Assembly (NCBI RefSeq): GCF_024199005.1
Contig: NZ_JANATA010000011.1
Location: forward strand, 36,190-100,189
DNA from: Opacimonas viscosa
GTDB lineage: Bacteria > Pseudomonadota > Gammaproteobacteria > Enterobacterales > Alteromonadaceae
DNA length: 64,000 bases
Direction: 5' to 3'
The notes beneath the pieces were generated by a model. The model did not search any database and had not been told where the DNA came from. It worked only from the letters and a program-made list of their open reading frames with translations. Shown in pieces: positions 45,331-54,237 of the stretch (its first letter is position 1; each line of letters opens with the position of its first letter). A program made the translations under genes and the position numbers.

Positions 45331-46627
45331 TAAATAATTTTAATTCTTCTTTGTGGTTCAACTCATAGTGTTTGAGTTTTTGTATAGTTGCGTCAGTAAA
45401 TACGTGTCCTTCAGGAAGCATTAGTACATATTTTGCATTGTATATATCTCTAGCAAGCTCCATTCCTGGCTTCAGATTGTTGACATTAAATGAACCATCT
45501 TGACAGATTACTTGGTCTGCTAAGGAGACGGAAGTGAAAATATCATACACGCGTGGGTCGTATTTAGTGCCTTTGTGTTTTGACATCTCAATGCGCGCAT
45601 CGATGGCATCTAAATGTTTGCCGGTCATTTTACCAATGCGATAACGCCAAAAATCTCGAGCAATGAAGAGGATGCGAGCGCCAATCGGGATGTCATCAGC
45701 CACCTTCATATTAGGGTAGCCTTGCCCGTTGTAATATTCAAATTGGTGATAAATGATATCGACGATCGGTTGCGCATGGGTCAATGGTGAAAGCATCATA
45801 TTTGCCACATCTACCTGACGCACATAAGCCTTTTGTTGTTCGTAATTCAATTCATTAAATGCCGTGTTAAACAAATGGACTTCCTTGCCCAATAAACCAA
45901 TTTGGCACAATAAGGAAGCGTCTTTGACAGCTTTGATCATCTTTGGCTCTAAGTGCAATTTTTCAGCTATCTCAGTAGCCAAACGACTCACTGACTGAGC
46001 AAACCCGCCATCGAGTTCAGGGTGCACACTGATACAGTTAAAGAGCATTTTTTCCGATGCAACTTGTTCTTGTTTTAATTTCTTTAGGGCAAGTTGGATT
46101 TGCTGAGTTTTCGTAGCTACTTTTTTATCTAAAGATGAATTCAGTTCTTTTAATGCACGGTTTTGCTTGAACAATTTGTTTTGTAAAACGACATTTTCTT
46201 GCTTAAGTTTGGTATATTTTAAGCCATCTTTGATGGTCAGTAAGAGATTTTGATTGTCCCAAGGCTTTTGGATGTAGCGATGTATGCCACCTTGGTTCAC
46301 TGCTTTCATGATGGAGTCTAAATCAGCAAAACCCGTTAAAATGACTCGATAGGTATCGGGGTATAATTCCGCGACTTTTGCGAGCAAATCAGCACCCGTC
46401 ATGTTAGGCATTTTCATATCTGAAACAATCATCGCAATGTCATTTTCAGCGAATAGTTCAAGTGCTTCTTGGCCGCTAGTCGCAAATAACATATTGATGT
46501 TCGTGCGATGAAAAATGCGCTTAATTGAGCGTAAAATACTCGTTTCGTCATCTACGAATAAGACAGTAAAAGTCGGTCCTGCCGTCATTTTATTTTGCTC
46601 TTTGTTTGGTTGCGTCATCGTTTCCAT
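45320..46627 (-). CDS. Response regulator with degenerate HD-GYP domain
   Basis: 435 residues. REC domain (about 19-135) with phospho-Asp70 (VSDMKMP), a coiled coil (141-195), then an HD-GYP fold: IIYHQFEYYNGQGYP keeps the GYP segment (303-305), but the HD dyad that should appear in a LLHDIGK-type motif reads LLCQIGLLGK (Cys241-Gln242). Metal binding and c-di-GMP hydrolysis are therefore doubtful, and a sensing or output role is more likely. A final ~60-residue region (FNVNNLKPGMELARDIYN) matches the DUF3391/HD-associated tail in style. It is the last gene of the operon: the start is 4 bp after the histidine kinase stop. Confidence 0.88.
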   Translation of the reverse strand: METMTQPNKEQNKMTAGPTFTVLFVDDETSILRSIKRIFHRTNINMLFATSGQEALELFAENDIAMIVSDMKMPNMTGADLLAKVAELYPDTYRVILTGFADLDSIMKAVNQGGIHRYIQKPWDNQNLLLTIKDGLKYTKLKQENVVLQNKLFKQNRALKELNSSLDKKVATKTQQIQLALKKLKQEQVASEKMLFNCISVHPELDGGFAQSVSRLATEIAEKLHLEPKMIKAVKDASLLCQIGLLGKEVHLFNTAFNELNYEQQKAYVRQVDVANMMLSPLTHAQPIVDIIYHQFEYYNGQGYPNMKVADDIPIGARILFIARDFWRYRIGKMTGKHLDAIDARIEMSKHKGTKYDPRVYDIFTSVSLADQVICQDGSFNVNNLKPGMELARDIYNAKYVLMLPEGHVFTDATIQKLKHYELNHKEELKLFIKE

Positions 46628-46630
46628 ACG

Positions 46631-48355
46631 TTATTCACTTTTGTGTCGAGATGCTATTGCCATAGGTGCAAATGCAACATCTTTGGGTTGTTCTGTGGGG
46701 GACTTCTCTAGTTTATGAGATACCGGCTCGTCCATATGCAATGGCAATTTTATGGTAAAGCATGTACCCACACCTACTTCACTTTCAACATTTATACTGC
46801 CACCGTGTTCTTCAATAATATTAAAGGTAATTGATAGCCCTAAACCCGTTCCTTCCCCCTCAGGTTTAGTAGTGAAGAAAGGGTTAAATAACTGCTCTAA
46901 ATGTTCCTTTGCGATCCCAGAACCATTGTCAGATATTTTTATCTCGATAGATTCAGGAGTACTAATAGTTGTAACGACTATTTTGCCTTTTTCTGAAATA
47001 GCATGTCCCGCATTTACCAATAAATTAGTAAATACTTGAATCATTTTACCGACATTAATCTGTATTTCAGGGATGTTTTCATCTAATTCGGTAATAATTT
47101 CGCAGTGATATTTTAACTGGTTGGACACCATTTTTAGCGTGGTATTAATACAAGAGTTAATATTAAAGATTTGAAAACTTTCATCATTCGCTCTGGAAAA
47201 TGCTTTCATTCCAGATACAATTTCGCTGACTCGTTTTAAACCGTCACTGGATTCTTGTAAAATATCCAAGCTATCTTCCATTAAGTAGTCAAGATCTTCT
47301 TGATCAATTAAAAATTCTATTTTGTTTAAGATACTTTTGCGTTGAAAAACATCTCGTGTGCCTAAATATTCCAACAATAATTTTAAGATAAGTTGAAATG
47401 ATTGATTGTAATCCTGCAGTGTATCAAGGTTACTTTTAACAAAACCGACTGGATTATTGATTTCATGTGCGACTCCTGCTGCCAGCTGCCCCACAGAAGC
47501 CATTTTTTCAGCTTGAGAAAGTTGGGACTGGGTTTCTTTTAAATCTTTATTAATATTTTTAAGTTTGTAATTACTCTCTTTTAACATAGCCGTTCGATTC
47601 ACGACTTGTTCTTCTAAACTGGCGTTTAGGTTGAAGAGTTCGTTTTGAAATTTCTTACTGCGTTTAATTTGTCGATTAAGGGAATCTATTAATGTATTGA
47701 ATGACTCAGCCACGGCATAAATTTCTTTATCGGTTTGGAAAATATCGATACGTTCTTTAATGGGCTCGCCTAGTTTTAATTGGTCGGTGACATTCTCTGC
47801 TGAATCCTTAAGCGTGTTCAGCTGTCGGATTAAGTAACCACTGAAAATGAAGGCGACTAAACCTACAAATAAAATTTCAGCTAGCGCAATCCCAGCTATA
47901 ACTCCTTGTATTTCTTGGATAGACGATTTTATTGATGTGTTGTTTATACCGATTTCTACAGAGCCAAAAAACTGTTCTTCAACTTTTATATCAGCTTTGG
48001 TCACCAGAATTCCTTTTGCCTCAATATCAAACTCGGTAGTCGAGATATTATTCTTGTTGGTATTACCAGCCTGGGCTAATAAATTACCTTGTGCATCTTT
48101 AATTACTGCAAAGGCCATCCCTTCTTGTTGCATGATTTCTTGGACAAAGGTGTCAAGGGATGCAATATCGTAAGTCACTACGGCGCTTTTGGTCATCGCG
48201 GCAAATAAATTGGCACTGATTTTTGCTTTTGCAGAGAGGTTTTCATTAAGCATTTCTTTTACGATAGAGGTGACCATCAAAGCTAGAAACAGCAAAAACA
48301 CTGCTTCTATAAATGTTACCCCGACCGTTAACTTATTTCTTAATGAACTATTCAT
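46631..48355 (-). CDS. Sensor histidine kinase
   Basis: 574 residues. Membrane helix 1 (about 11-33), a ~120-residue periplasmic sensor domain (36-150), helix 2 (about 151-172), HAMP-like linker, coiled coil (225-285), then HisKA with AAGVAHEINNPVG (phospho-His297) and a HATPase_c domain (VFTNLLVNAGHAIS, DNGSGIAKE, GTGLGLSI). The EINNP form is typical of kinases that act through diffusible regulators. It lies between the PhnD-like binding protein gene (3 bp) and the REC/HD-GYP gene (3 bp), so the binding protein may present the ligand and the HD-GYP protein may be the partner. Confidence 0.92.
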   Translation of the reverse strand: MNSSLRNKLTVGVTFIEAVFLLFLALMVTSIVKEMLNENLSAKAKISANLFAAMTKSAVVTYDIASLDTFVQEIMQQEGMAFAVIKDAQGNLLAQAGNTNKNNISTTEFDIEAKGILVTKADIKVEEQFFGSVEIGINNTSIKSSIQEIQGVIAGIALAEILFVGLVAFIFSGYLIRQLNTLKDSAENVTDQLKLGEPIKERIDIFQTDKEIYAVAESFNTLIDSLNRQIKRSKKFQNELFNLNASLEEQVVNRTAMLKESNYKLKNINKDLKETQSQLSQAEKMASVGQLAAGVAHEINNPVGFVKSNLDTLQDYNQSFQLILKLLLEYLGTRDVFQRKSILNKIEFLIDQEDLDYLMEDSLDILQESSDGLKRVSEIVSGMKAFSRANDESFQIFNINSCINTTLKMVSNQLKYHCEIITELDENIPEIQINVGKMIQVFTNLLVNAGHAISEKGKIVVTTISTPESIEIKISDNGSGIAKEHLEQLFNPFFTTKPEGEGTGLGLSITFNIIEEHGGSINVESEVGVGTCFTIKLPLHMDEPVSHKLEKSPTEQPKDVAFAPMAIASRHKSE

Positions 48356-48358
48356 GGT

Positions 48359-49183
48359 TTATTTAGCAATCGCCCCAGCATTTAAGTTTAAAGCGCGGAC
48401 ATCATCCCAATCACTATCTATTGCTTTTTGTAGCCGTAGCATTCCTAGTTTGCTCAAAATAGCTTCACCCTCAGGGTCATTCGACATGTTGGTTAACGCC
48501 TCTTGGATGGTTTTTTGGTGCTCATCTGACATTGTATTGAGTACAGCAAACGCATGTGGTGTATAGCGCTGTGTTTCATAAATCACTTTTAAGGTAGCAC
48601 GCACATCATCAGGCATGTTGTTCAAGGTACGTTTTACACCACCACCGGCCACAAAAAACTCTTTAGCAACACTTAGATACACGGAGTCATGCGATGCAAC
48701 GTAACGCGGTGTAAATTCAATCTGACTTTGCTTGAGTTCCGCTTGTGGCAGTAAGGTTGCGGCAAATGAACCTGGCGCAGGGAAGGCAATAGTCCTGTTT
48801 TGTAAATCAGCAATGCTTTCAATGTTGCTCTCTTTTTTTGCAACAAGTACACCTTGTATTTTCTTGTCTGCTTGATTAGCAATGGCAATATAATCAGAGT
48901 CTTCAGAAAAAACGACATAATGAAATGGATTCATATAAGCAATGTCATATTTGTTTTCTGCCAAACGTGTCTCAAAAGTAGGTATGTTTGCCGCGGTAGC
49001 AAAATTGATTGTCAACCCGGTACGTTTGGATAAATATTGAGTCAATGGTACCCATCGATTGGCAAGCACATTAGCGGCTTGTTGTGGTACCACACCAAAG
49101 GTGTAAATTTTTTCTTTAGCAGTCGCTAATGGAGAGATAACTAAACATGCGCTCAGTAGTCCTAGGATAATCTTATTTTTCAC
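48359..49183 (-). CDS. PhnD-like periplasmic phosphate/phosphonate-type binding protein
   Basis: 274 residues with signal peptide (IILGLLSACLVISPLATA). Periplasmic-binding type 2 fold of the PhnD/PtxB family: FGVVPQQAANVLANRWVPL, the YDIAYMNPFHYVVF ligand loop, then LQNRTIAFPAPGSFAATLLP and ASHDSVYLSV. No ABC permease or ATPase gene is near; instead it precedes a histidine kinase, so it probably serves as a ligand-binding input for signalling. Ligand unknown (PhnD-like proteins bind phosphonate, phosphite and several unrelated anions). Overlaps the upstream HTH-REC gene by 11 bases. Confidence 0.87.
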   Translation of the reverse strand: MKNKIILGLLSACLVISPLATAKEKIYTFGVVPQQAANVLANRWVPLTQYLSKRTGLTINFATAANIPTFETRLAENKYDIAYMNPFHYVVFSEDSDYIAIANQADKKIQGVLVAKKESNIESIADLQNRTIAFPAPGSFAATLLPQAELKQSQIEFTPRYVASHDSVYLSVAKEFFVAGGGVKRTLNNMPDDVRATLKVIYETQRYTPHAFAVLNTMSDEHQKTIQEALTNMSNDPEGEAILSKLGMLRLQKAIDSDWDDVRALNLNAGAIAK

Positions 49184-49739
49184 TGATCAATTCCACTATA
49201 GTTTGGATAAGGGTTTCATTTTTAAATGGCTTTTGAATAATAGCATCAGCACCATCAAGGATGGCACTTTGCATATGCTCATTGGCGCTGCCAGAGATAA
49301 TAATGATCTTTATATCGGCAAAATCTTTTTGCTCACGAGTAAATTTCAAAATATCCAAACCATTGACACCTGGCATCCCGATATCTAAGGTCATGACCTG
49401 AGGTTTATGCTGATTTAACATCGCACCCGCTTGGAAACCATCATGCGCATGAAAAGGCTCAAAATCATGGCGTTTGAGTACTCGGCAGATACTGGAACAC
49501 ATGGCAATGTCATCATCAATAACTAATACAGACGGTTTCGCTGTGGTGGTTGCAAACTCTTGTGGGACTGGCAATTCATAGGTTTCACAAAATTTAACAA
49601 AGTCAGACTTATGCACCCGATTGTTACCTCGGCCTGGCAGTTTATAACCTTTAATCACACCATCATTGAGGTAGCGTATAATGGTGCGTGGACTAACACC
49701 TAATAGTGTAGCAATTTGTCCCGTACTCAAATAATCCAT
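49173..49739 (-). CDS. HTH (excisionase/MerR-type)-REC response regulator
   Basis: 188 residues in an unusual order: an N-terminal DNA-binding helix-turn-helix (1-55: LSTGQIATLLGVSPRTIIRYLNDGVIKGYKLPG, excisionase/MerR style), a short linker, then a receiver domain (70-188) with phospho-Asp119 (LDIGMPG) and Lys in VIQKPF. Most response regulators place the REC domain first. An AAAGGA site lies 7 bases before the ATG. It leads the signalling operon; direct repeats with a GACA core lie 50-110 bp upstream and could be its binding sites. Confidence 0.9.
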   Translation of the reverse strand: MDYLSTGQIATLLGVSPRTIIRYLNDGVIKGYKLPGRGNNRVHKSDFVKFCETYELPVPQEFATTTAKPSVLVIDDDIAMCSSICRVLKRHDFEPFHAHDGFQAGAMLNQHKPQVMTLDIGMPGVNGLDILKFTREQKDFADIKIIIISGSANEHMQSAILDGADAIIQKPFKNETLIQTIVELISEK

Positions 49740-49787
49740 AATTATTCCTTTAATATCCGTATTGAATGCCCAGTCTATTAAAAATAG

Positions 49788-49857
49788 TCGACATTTCGAA
49801 AGTTTGCGACATTTGTGACATTCTTAATTACTATTGCTATCGACATGAGCGACAGGT
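49788..49857. repeat. Cluster of five short direct repeats, consensus [TG][CT]GACA[TG]
   Basis: Copies at 49788, 49806, 49815, 49840 and 49849. Two pairs have the same 9-bp period. They lie in the 281-bp gap between the HTH-REC operon and the divergent REC-EAL gene. No other gene or terminator is evident in that gap. Confidence 0.55.
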
Positions 49858-50020
49858 TCTTAATGACTTAATGGCTAAATAAGCTAAAGATTTGGCTTTA
49901 GAAAGACGATAAGTTGGATAAGCGTTGTAGTTCTTACAATTCTTGAGTAAAGTAATTCATACAGTAGAGGCGCCTAAACAGCACCTTTCCAATATTTGAA
50001 AACATATAAACAGACAAAAT

Positions 50021-51721
50021 ATGACAGACATTATGGCAAAACCATCGCTCTTGGTAGTGGATGACGAATTGAATATCCTAAAATCAATGCGTCGCTTGTT
50101 TCGACAAGCGGGTTATGATGTTCATACAGCAAATAGCGGACATGAAGCGCAGTTAATTTTGGCTGGTACACATGTTGATGTGGTTTTGTCAGATTTTCGA
50201 ATGCCAGAAATGAACGGGGGGGAGCTGTTGAGTTTTGTTAAGCAAACCTACCCAGATATTACCTGTTTAATTATTAGTGGATACACTGATTTTGATTCGG
50301 TATTGAGTGTGCTGAATGAAGGGGTTGCATACAAATTTTTGACCAAGCCTTGGGATAATACACAACTTATCGAAGAAGTCGCCGCCGCTTTTCAACACAA
50401 TACCACGCAAAAACAACAAAACAATCGTTTAGAAAACTCTGACGTGTTACACAGCAAACAAGAGATGTTGAGTGCTGTGGATGCTTTGCAATATGAAAAA
50501 CACGCGTTTACGATTGCCTATGTTACTATAGATAATGCGTTTGATTTACAAGATGCCAACGTAAATACTTCAGAAATATTACCCCAAATTGCGTCTGCTG
50601 TAGAGTTGCAAGCGCCATCTTGCCAAATTTTTAACATGCATAATCATGCAATGATTTTATTGCTGCCTATCCAAGATGAGAATGAAGCACGTCATTTTAT
50701 TGCGCATGTCCTGCACTCTGAATTAAATGCATCGTGGTTAAAAGCGGAAGCAGCGAGTATTGATTTGGCCGTTAGTTTTATTTGTTCTTTGGACTTCACC
50801 GTTTCCACGCACAACCTTTTTGAAACACTCCAAGAAGCTTCTGCAGTGTTGAATAATCAAGATCAATTTGTCAGTTTAAACAACCAATATTTAGTCGCTA
50901 AGAAAAGACGTTTAACCATCAAGTCAGATGTACACAAAGCCCTCAAAATGAATCAGTTTTCTTTGGCATTTCAGCCGAAAGTAAAATTAGAAGATGGCAT
51001 TGTGGAAAGTGCAGAAATTTTATTGCGCTGGCGCCACCAAGACTTGGGTTGGGTTTCTCCAGCAGAATTTATTGATATAGCTGAAGCCGATGGCCAGATC
51101 CATGATATTGGCGATTGGGTTATTGAACATGGGATCAAAGCTATTGCTAGACTGTCTCGAGTGTGTCATGAGTTCAAACGACTTTCGATCAATGTGTCTG
51201 CTAATCAGTTAATGAATTTGAAGATTGTTAATACAATCAAGAATACCTTAGAAAAGTATCAAGTGGATGCTAAACACTTAATTATCGAGGTTACAGAGAC
51301 TAGCTTAATCAAAAATCTTGCGGTGACGTCAAAAACATTACATGCCTTAAAGAGTTTAGGCTTAAAAATAGCGATTGATGATTTTGGTGTGGGGTATTCA
51401 TCGTTTGCCTATTTGAGTAAATTGCCGGTAGATATTTTGAAGATAGATCGGGCGATGCTGGATGATATTGAGTATAATCAAGATACTCAGATGCTAGTCG
51501 AGAATCTCGTAAAAACGTGTCATAGTATGAATATTGATGTTGTGGCCGAAGGTATTGAAACTCAAGAAGCCCTCGAAAAAGTAGATGTGGCTAATTGTGA
51601 TTATGTACAAGGGTATTTTTACTCGGCCGCTGTCAACGACCAAGATATAGAAAAAATGTTCATCATGCAGCCATATCGCAAGAAGAAAAAACTGAGTACA
51701 GCAAAAGAGAGTACCGCTTAA
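50021..51721 (+). CDS. REC-EAL c-di-GMP phosphodiesterase response regulator
   Basis: 566 residues. REC domain (7-125) with phospho-Asp58 (LSDFRMP); a middle region (about 150-285) sized like a GGDEF domain but without GGDEF or an inhibitory RxxD, so degenerate; a C-terminal EAL domain (about 295-545) with AEILLRW (332-338; EIL replaces EAL but keeps the Glu), NVSANQL, IEVTET, DDFGVGYSS, LKIDRAM and AEGIE. The metal and catalytic positions seem kept, so c-di-GMP hydrolysis is plausible. It is divergent from the HTH-REC/PhnD/kinase operon, and its 3' end overlaps the convergent FapA gene by 4 bases. Confidence 0.9.
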   Translation: MTDIMAKPSLLVVDDELNILKSMRRLFRQAGYDVHTANSGHEAQLILAGTHVDVVLSDFRMPEMNGGELLSFVKQTYPDITCLIISGYTDFDSVLSVLNEGVAYKFLTKPWDNTQLIEEVAAAFQHNTTQKQQNNRLENSDVLHSKQEMLSAVDALQYEKHAFTIAYVTIDNAFDLQDANVNTSEILPQIASAVELQAPSCQIFNMHNHAMILLLPIQDENEARHFIAHVLHSELNASWLKAEAASIDLAVSFICSLDFTVSTHNLFETLQEASAVLNNQDQFVSLNNQYLVAKKRRLTIKSDVHKALKMNQFSLAFQPKVKLEDGIVESAEILLRWRHQDLGWVSPAEFIDIAEADGQIHDIGDWVIEHGIKAIARLSRVCHEFKRLSINVSANQLMNLKIVNTIKNTLEKYQVDAKHLIIEVTETSLIKNLAVTSKTLHALKSLGLKIAIDDFGVGYSSFAYLSKLPVDILKIDRAMLDDIEYNQDTQMLVENLVKTCHSMNIDVVAEGIETQEALEKVDVANCDYVQGYFYSAAVNDQDIEKMFIMQPYRKKKKLSTAKESTA

Positions 51722-53388
51722 GAGATAATGGGTTCAGCTTCCCATTGCTTTTCTTGATACAGCACTTCGATGGGACCGTGTTCTCGGTTTGCTTGCCACG
51801 TATTGTGTTGCAATTTTATATTTACGCCAGGAAATAACTGCTGTGTAGCCTTGACTCTCAGGTATTTCGGAAGTGTATCAGTAATGGACTGATTATCATC
51901 TAAACGATCTTTTATCCAATTCAACAGTTGTTTTTCTTTAATAATCGCACTTTCTAAGGCATTGAGTTTGTCATCGAGCTCAGGTGGTAATTTTTTGTTT
52001 TTAAGCAGTTGCCATTTTGATTTGTGCGCATTGAACCTGGCATTCACCTCTTTGTACATTTTTTTCAAAGAAAACGATGATGAGGTAATCTGATCATAAG
52101 ATTCAGTAAAGTCGATGACTAATTGACTACCAGAAATTGCTCCAATAGTACCTGCTACAATTTCTCCACGTGCTTTGATATTACAAGCGATGATCATGCC
52201 TTTGGGTTTTTCTTTGTCACCGACAATGACGGAACCACCACAGCGGATATTGGAATATGCGATTTGCTTATTAATCAGCAACTCTCCACCACAATGTATA
52301 TCTAACCCCTGGGCATTTTCAATAAATACATCGCCACCGGCTCGAATTACACAATTCGGGTCGGTCTGTGCATCGGGATTTTGACCAGCGGCACCTTCGG
52401 TTATGTATACATTACCAGGCGTTTGGATATAAGCGGACTCGACGAATCCTTTGATCGTGACATCTCCGCTGGCGATGATTTTCATTTGATCAGCCACATC
52501 ACCATTAATGATAACTGCACCGTCATATTCGACATGGCCGGTACCTACATTGACACCTTTTGCGGTGTAAACATCATCTACTTTGACTTTTAACCCCGTA
52601 AATTTAGGCATGCCACTACGACTTGCCAGAATGAGATTCTCATCCTCTTTGTCGGCAATTGTACCTTCTTCTAATTTAATAGGTTTACTTTTTCCTGGTT
52701 TTGGTTTTAGTGTTTTGCCTTCGACATTAAAACCAGAACGACCTGGAGTGGCAGGCTTAAAACGTGCAATAGGTGTATTTTGTGTGACAGAAAATATTTC
52801 ACCAAAATCACGCATATGTGCTTTATCACTCTCGTCAATTTTGGGTGCAAGTAAGCGCTCAAGGACATTTTCTACTAGTTGTTTTACTTCACTATTACGC
52901 CCATTTCTAGGGGGGAGACCTTTGGCAACAATTTGGCTAAAACTTTCACCTGGTTTGCGAGTGGGTAACATTTTCAATACTTGTTGTAATCGTTTTATAC
53001 TCAGGCCATTAATGACTTTTTGCTCACGACAAAATGCGGTAAGAGCATCTAACGAAGGGTTGTTACCTCCTTTGGGAGCGGTAACATGAAGTGTTGCGGT
53101 CATTTTGTCCGAACTAATTTCCATTTTTAGTTCAGCGTCTTGCCCATAGGCAATGACGGCTTGATGTTTAGTGCCTACCTGGCTTTCAATATCGACATTA
53201 GCAGTGTCTATAAGGTTTTTGAGCGTTTCCTCGTTACATTCAAATTCAGCATATTTGCCGCTAGCTAAATAGCGAGCTACTTCGGCAATATCCAATCGTT
53301 CTTTTATCTGGCTGGTATCAACATGAAGTGATACGCCATTGTTACTTTTGTCTAAACTAACACTGACACCTTGCATGATTCGCTCCAT
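51718..53388 (-). CDS. FapA / DUF342 family protein
   Basis: 556 residues. The DUF342 core is a right-handed beta-helix-type region (about 225-420) rich in short repeats such as VEYDGAVIINGDVADQMKIIASGDVTIKGFVE (in pieces) and IRAGGDVFIENA, with a helical C-terminus (about 430-500). FapA proteins (polymer-forming, flagellar assembly protein A family) are widespread; a Vibrio homologue links the glucose PTS to flagellum placement, but no flagellar genes are here. GGAG lies 7 bases before the first ATG and another GGAG before the Met four codons later, so the start is ambiguous by four residues. Convergent with REC-EAL. Confidence 0.85.
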   Translation of the reverse strand: MERIMQGVSVSLDKSNNGVSLHVDTSQIKERLDIAEVARYLASGKYAEFECNEETLKNLIDTANVDIESQVGTKHQAVIAYGQDAELKMEISSDKMTATLHVTAPKGGNNPSLDALTAFCREQKVINGLSIKRLQQVLKMLPTRKPGESFSQIVAKGLPPRNGRNSEVKQLVENVLERLLAPKIDESDKAHMRDFGEIFSVTQNTPIARFKPATPGRSGFNVEGKTLKPKPGKSKPIKLEEGTIADKEDENLILASRSGMPKFTGLKVKVDDVYTAKGVNVGTGHVEYDGAVIINGDVADQMKIIASGDVTIKGFVESAYIQTPGNVYITEGAAGQNPDAQTDPNCVIRAGGDVFIENAQGLDIHCGGELLINKQIAYSNIRCGGSVIVGDKEKPKGMIIACNIKARGEIVAGTIGAISGSQLVIDFTESYDQITSSSFSLKKMYKEVNARFNAHKSKWQLLKNKKLPPELDDKLNALESAIIKEKQLLNWIKDRLDDNQSITDTLPKYLRVKATQQLFPGVNIKLQHNTWQANREHGPIEVLYQEKQWEAEPIIS

Positions 53389-53794
53389 TGCGAAACTCCA
53401 TGTAAAATAAATCCTTGATAGTTATATCTGTATTTCTAAAAATTACTTTAAATATAGTGCATTTCCTACATTTGTCTAAATTCCCACTGGTATTTTTTGT
53501 AGCAAGATACTGACACGCATACCCGCCTAAAAAATAGGACGATATGTCAGTCATTTCGCAATATTTTGTAATACACCATGAAAAAAACGAATGTTTTATG
53601 GGATGAAAAAAAGGACTGTTTGGTAAATGTTTGTTTTTTAATCACAAAGCAGAAAGCAAACACATTTATAGAATAGTTAAATGAGAAAGCTAAATATTTT
53701 GTTATAAAAAACTATTTTAAAGTGGGTATTATTTGTCACTCATTGGGTGGTATTCCATTCTACGTTTTGAGCTGTTACGCAACAAGGAAGTTTC
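53389..53794. other. 406-bp AT-rich intergenic region
   Basis: Lies between the FapA start (minus) and a small plus-strand gene. I see a long-loop inverted repeat ACTGACA (53509-53515) / TGTCAGT (53545-53551) and several A and T tracts, no convincing promoter hexamer pair, and no other coding signal. Confidence 0.5.
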
Positions 53795-54040
53795 ATGTCA
53801 ACACCAACCAAAATTCTCCCAGAGTTAGTTGATACATCATCAGTCCCTTCATTTCAATCCGATTCCAGCTACCCAGAAATGCTCGACCATCATCGCATCA
53901 ATATTGTCTATCATACACTGTCCAATGGACATCCCTTATTCACCTTTCACCAGCTCTCAGATTTTGTTGCTCATTTATATCAAGCAACTAATCCACACGA
54001 AGAGTTTAAATATTGGCAGCTGTTGTGTAAACGACGCTAG
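53795..54040 (+). CDS. Small hypothetical protein, 81 residues
   Basis: Begins MSTPTKILPELVDTSSVPSF. The ATG has a good AAGGAAG four bases upstream. It is His/Tyr-rich with a polar N-terminal half and a C-terminal helical part (FHQLSDFVAHLYQATNPHEEFKYWQLLCKRR in pieces). No signal peptide, no membrane segment and no family I know. An overlapping frame (53829-54050) lacks a ribosome site. A stem GGCACT/AGTGCC at 54071-54098 may end the transcript, though it lacks a T-run. Probably a real lineage-specific gene. Confidence 0.55.
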   Translation: MSTPTKILPELVDTSSVPSFQSDSSYPEMLDHHRINIVYHTLSNGHPLFTFHQLSDFVAHLYQATNPHEEFKYWQLLCKRR

Positions 54041-54237
54041 TAATCTTTAGGGCATGAGTTCGCTGTAAAAGGCACTGTCTGTTTTGTCGGTGAGTGCCAT
54101 TTGAGATAGTACAGCAGGTTATGTAAAAATACCCACTGAAAAATGAGTCATTTTTTGCTATTGTACGTACTTAAAAATACTTAAATATCCAAGTAAACCG
54201 ATGCTTGTATAGTATTTAGACGATAGTGAGAATGAAC

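Noticed and set aside
53829..54050. 73-codon frame overlapping the small gene 53795-54040
   Set aside because: No ribosome site, while the overlapping frame has a good one.
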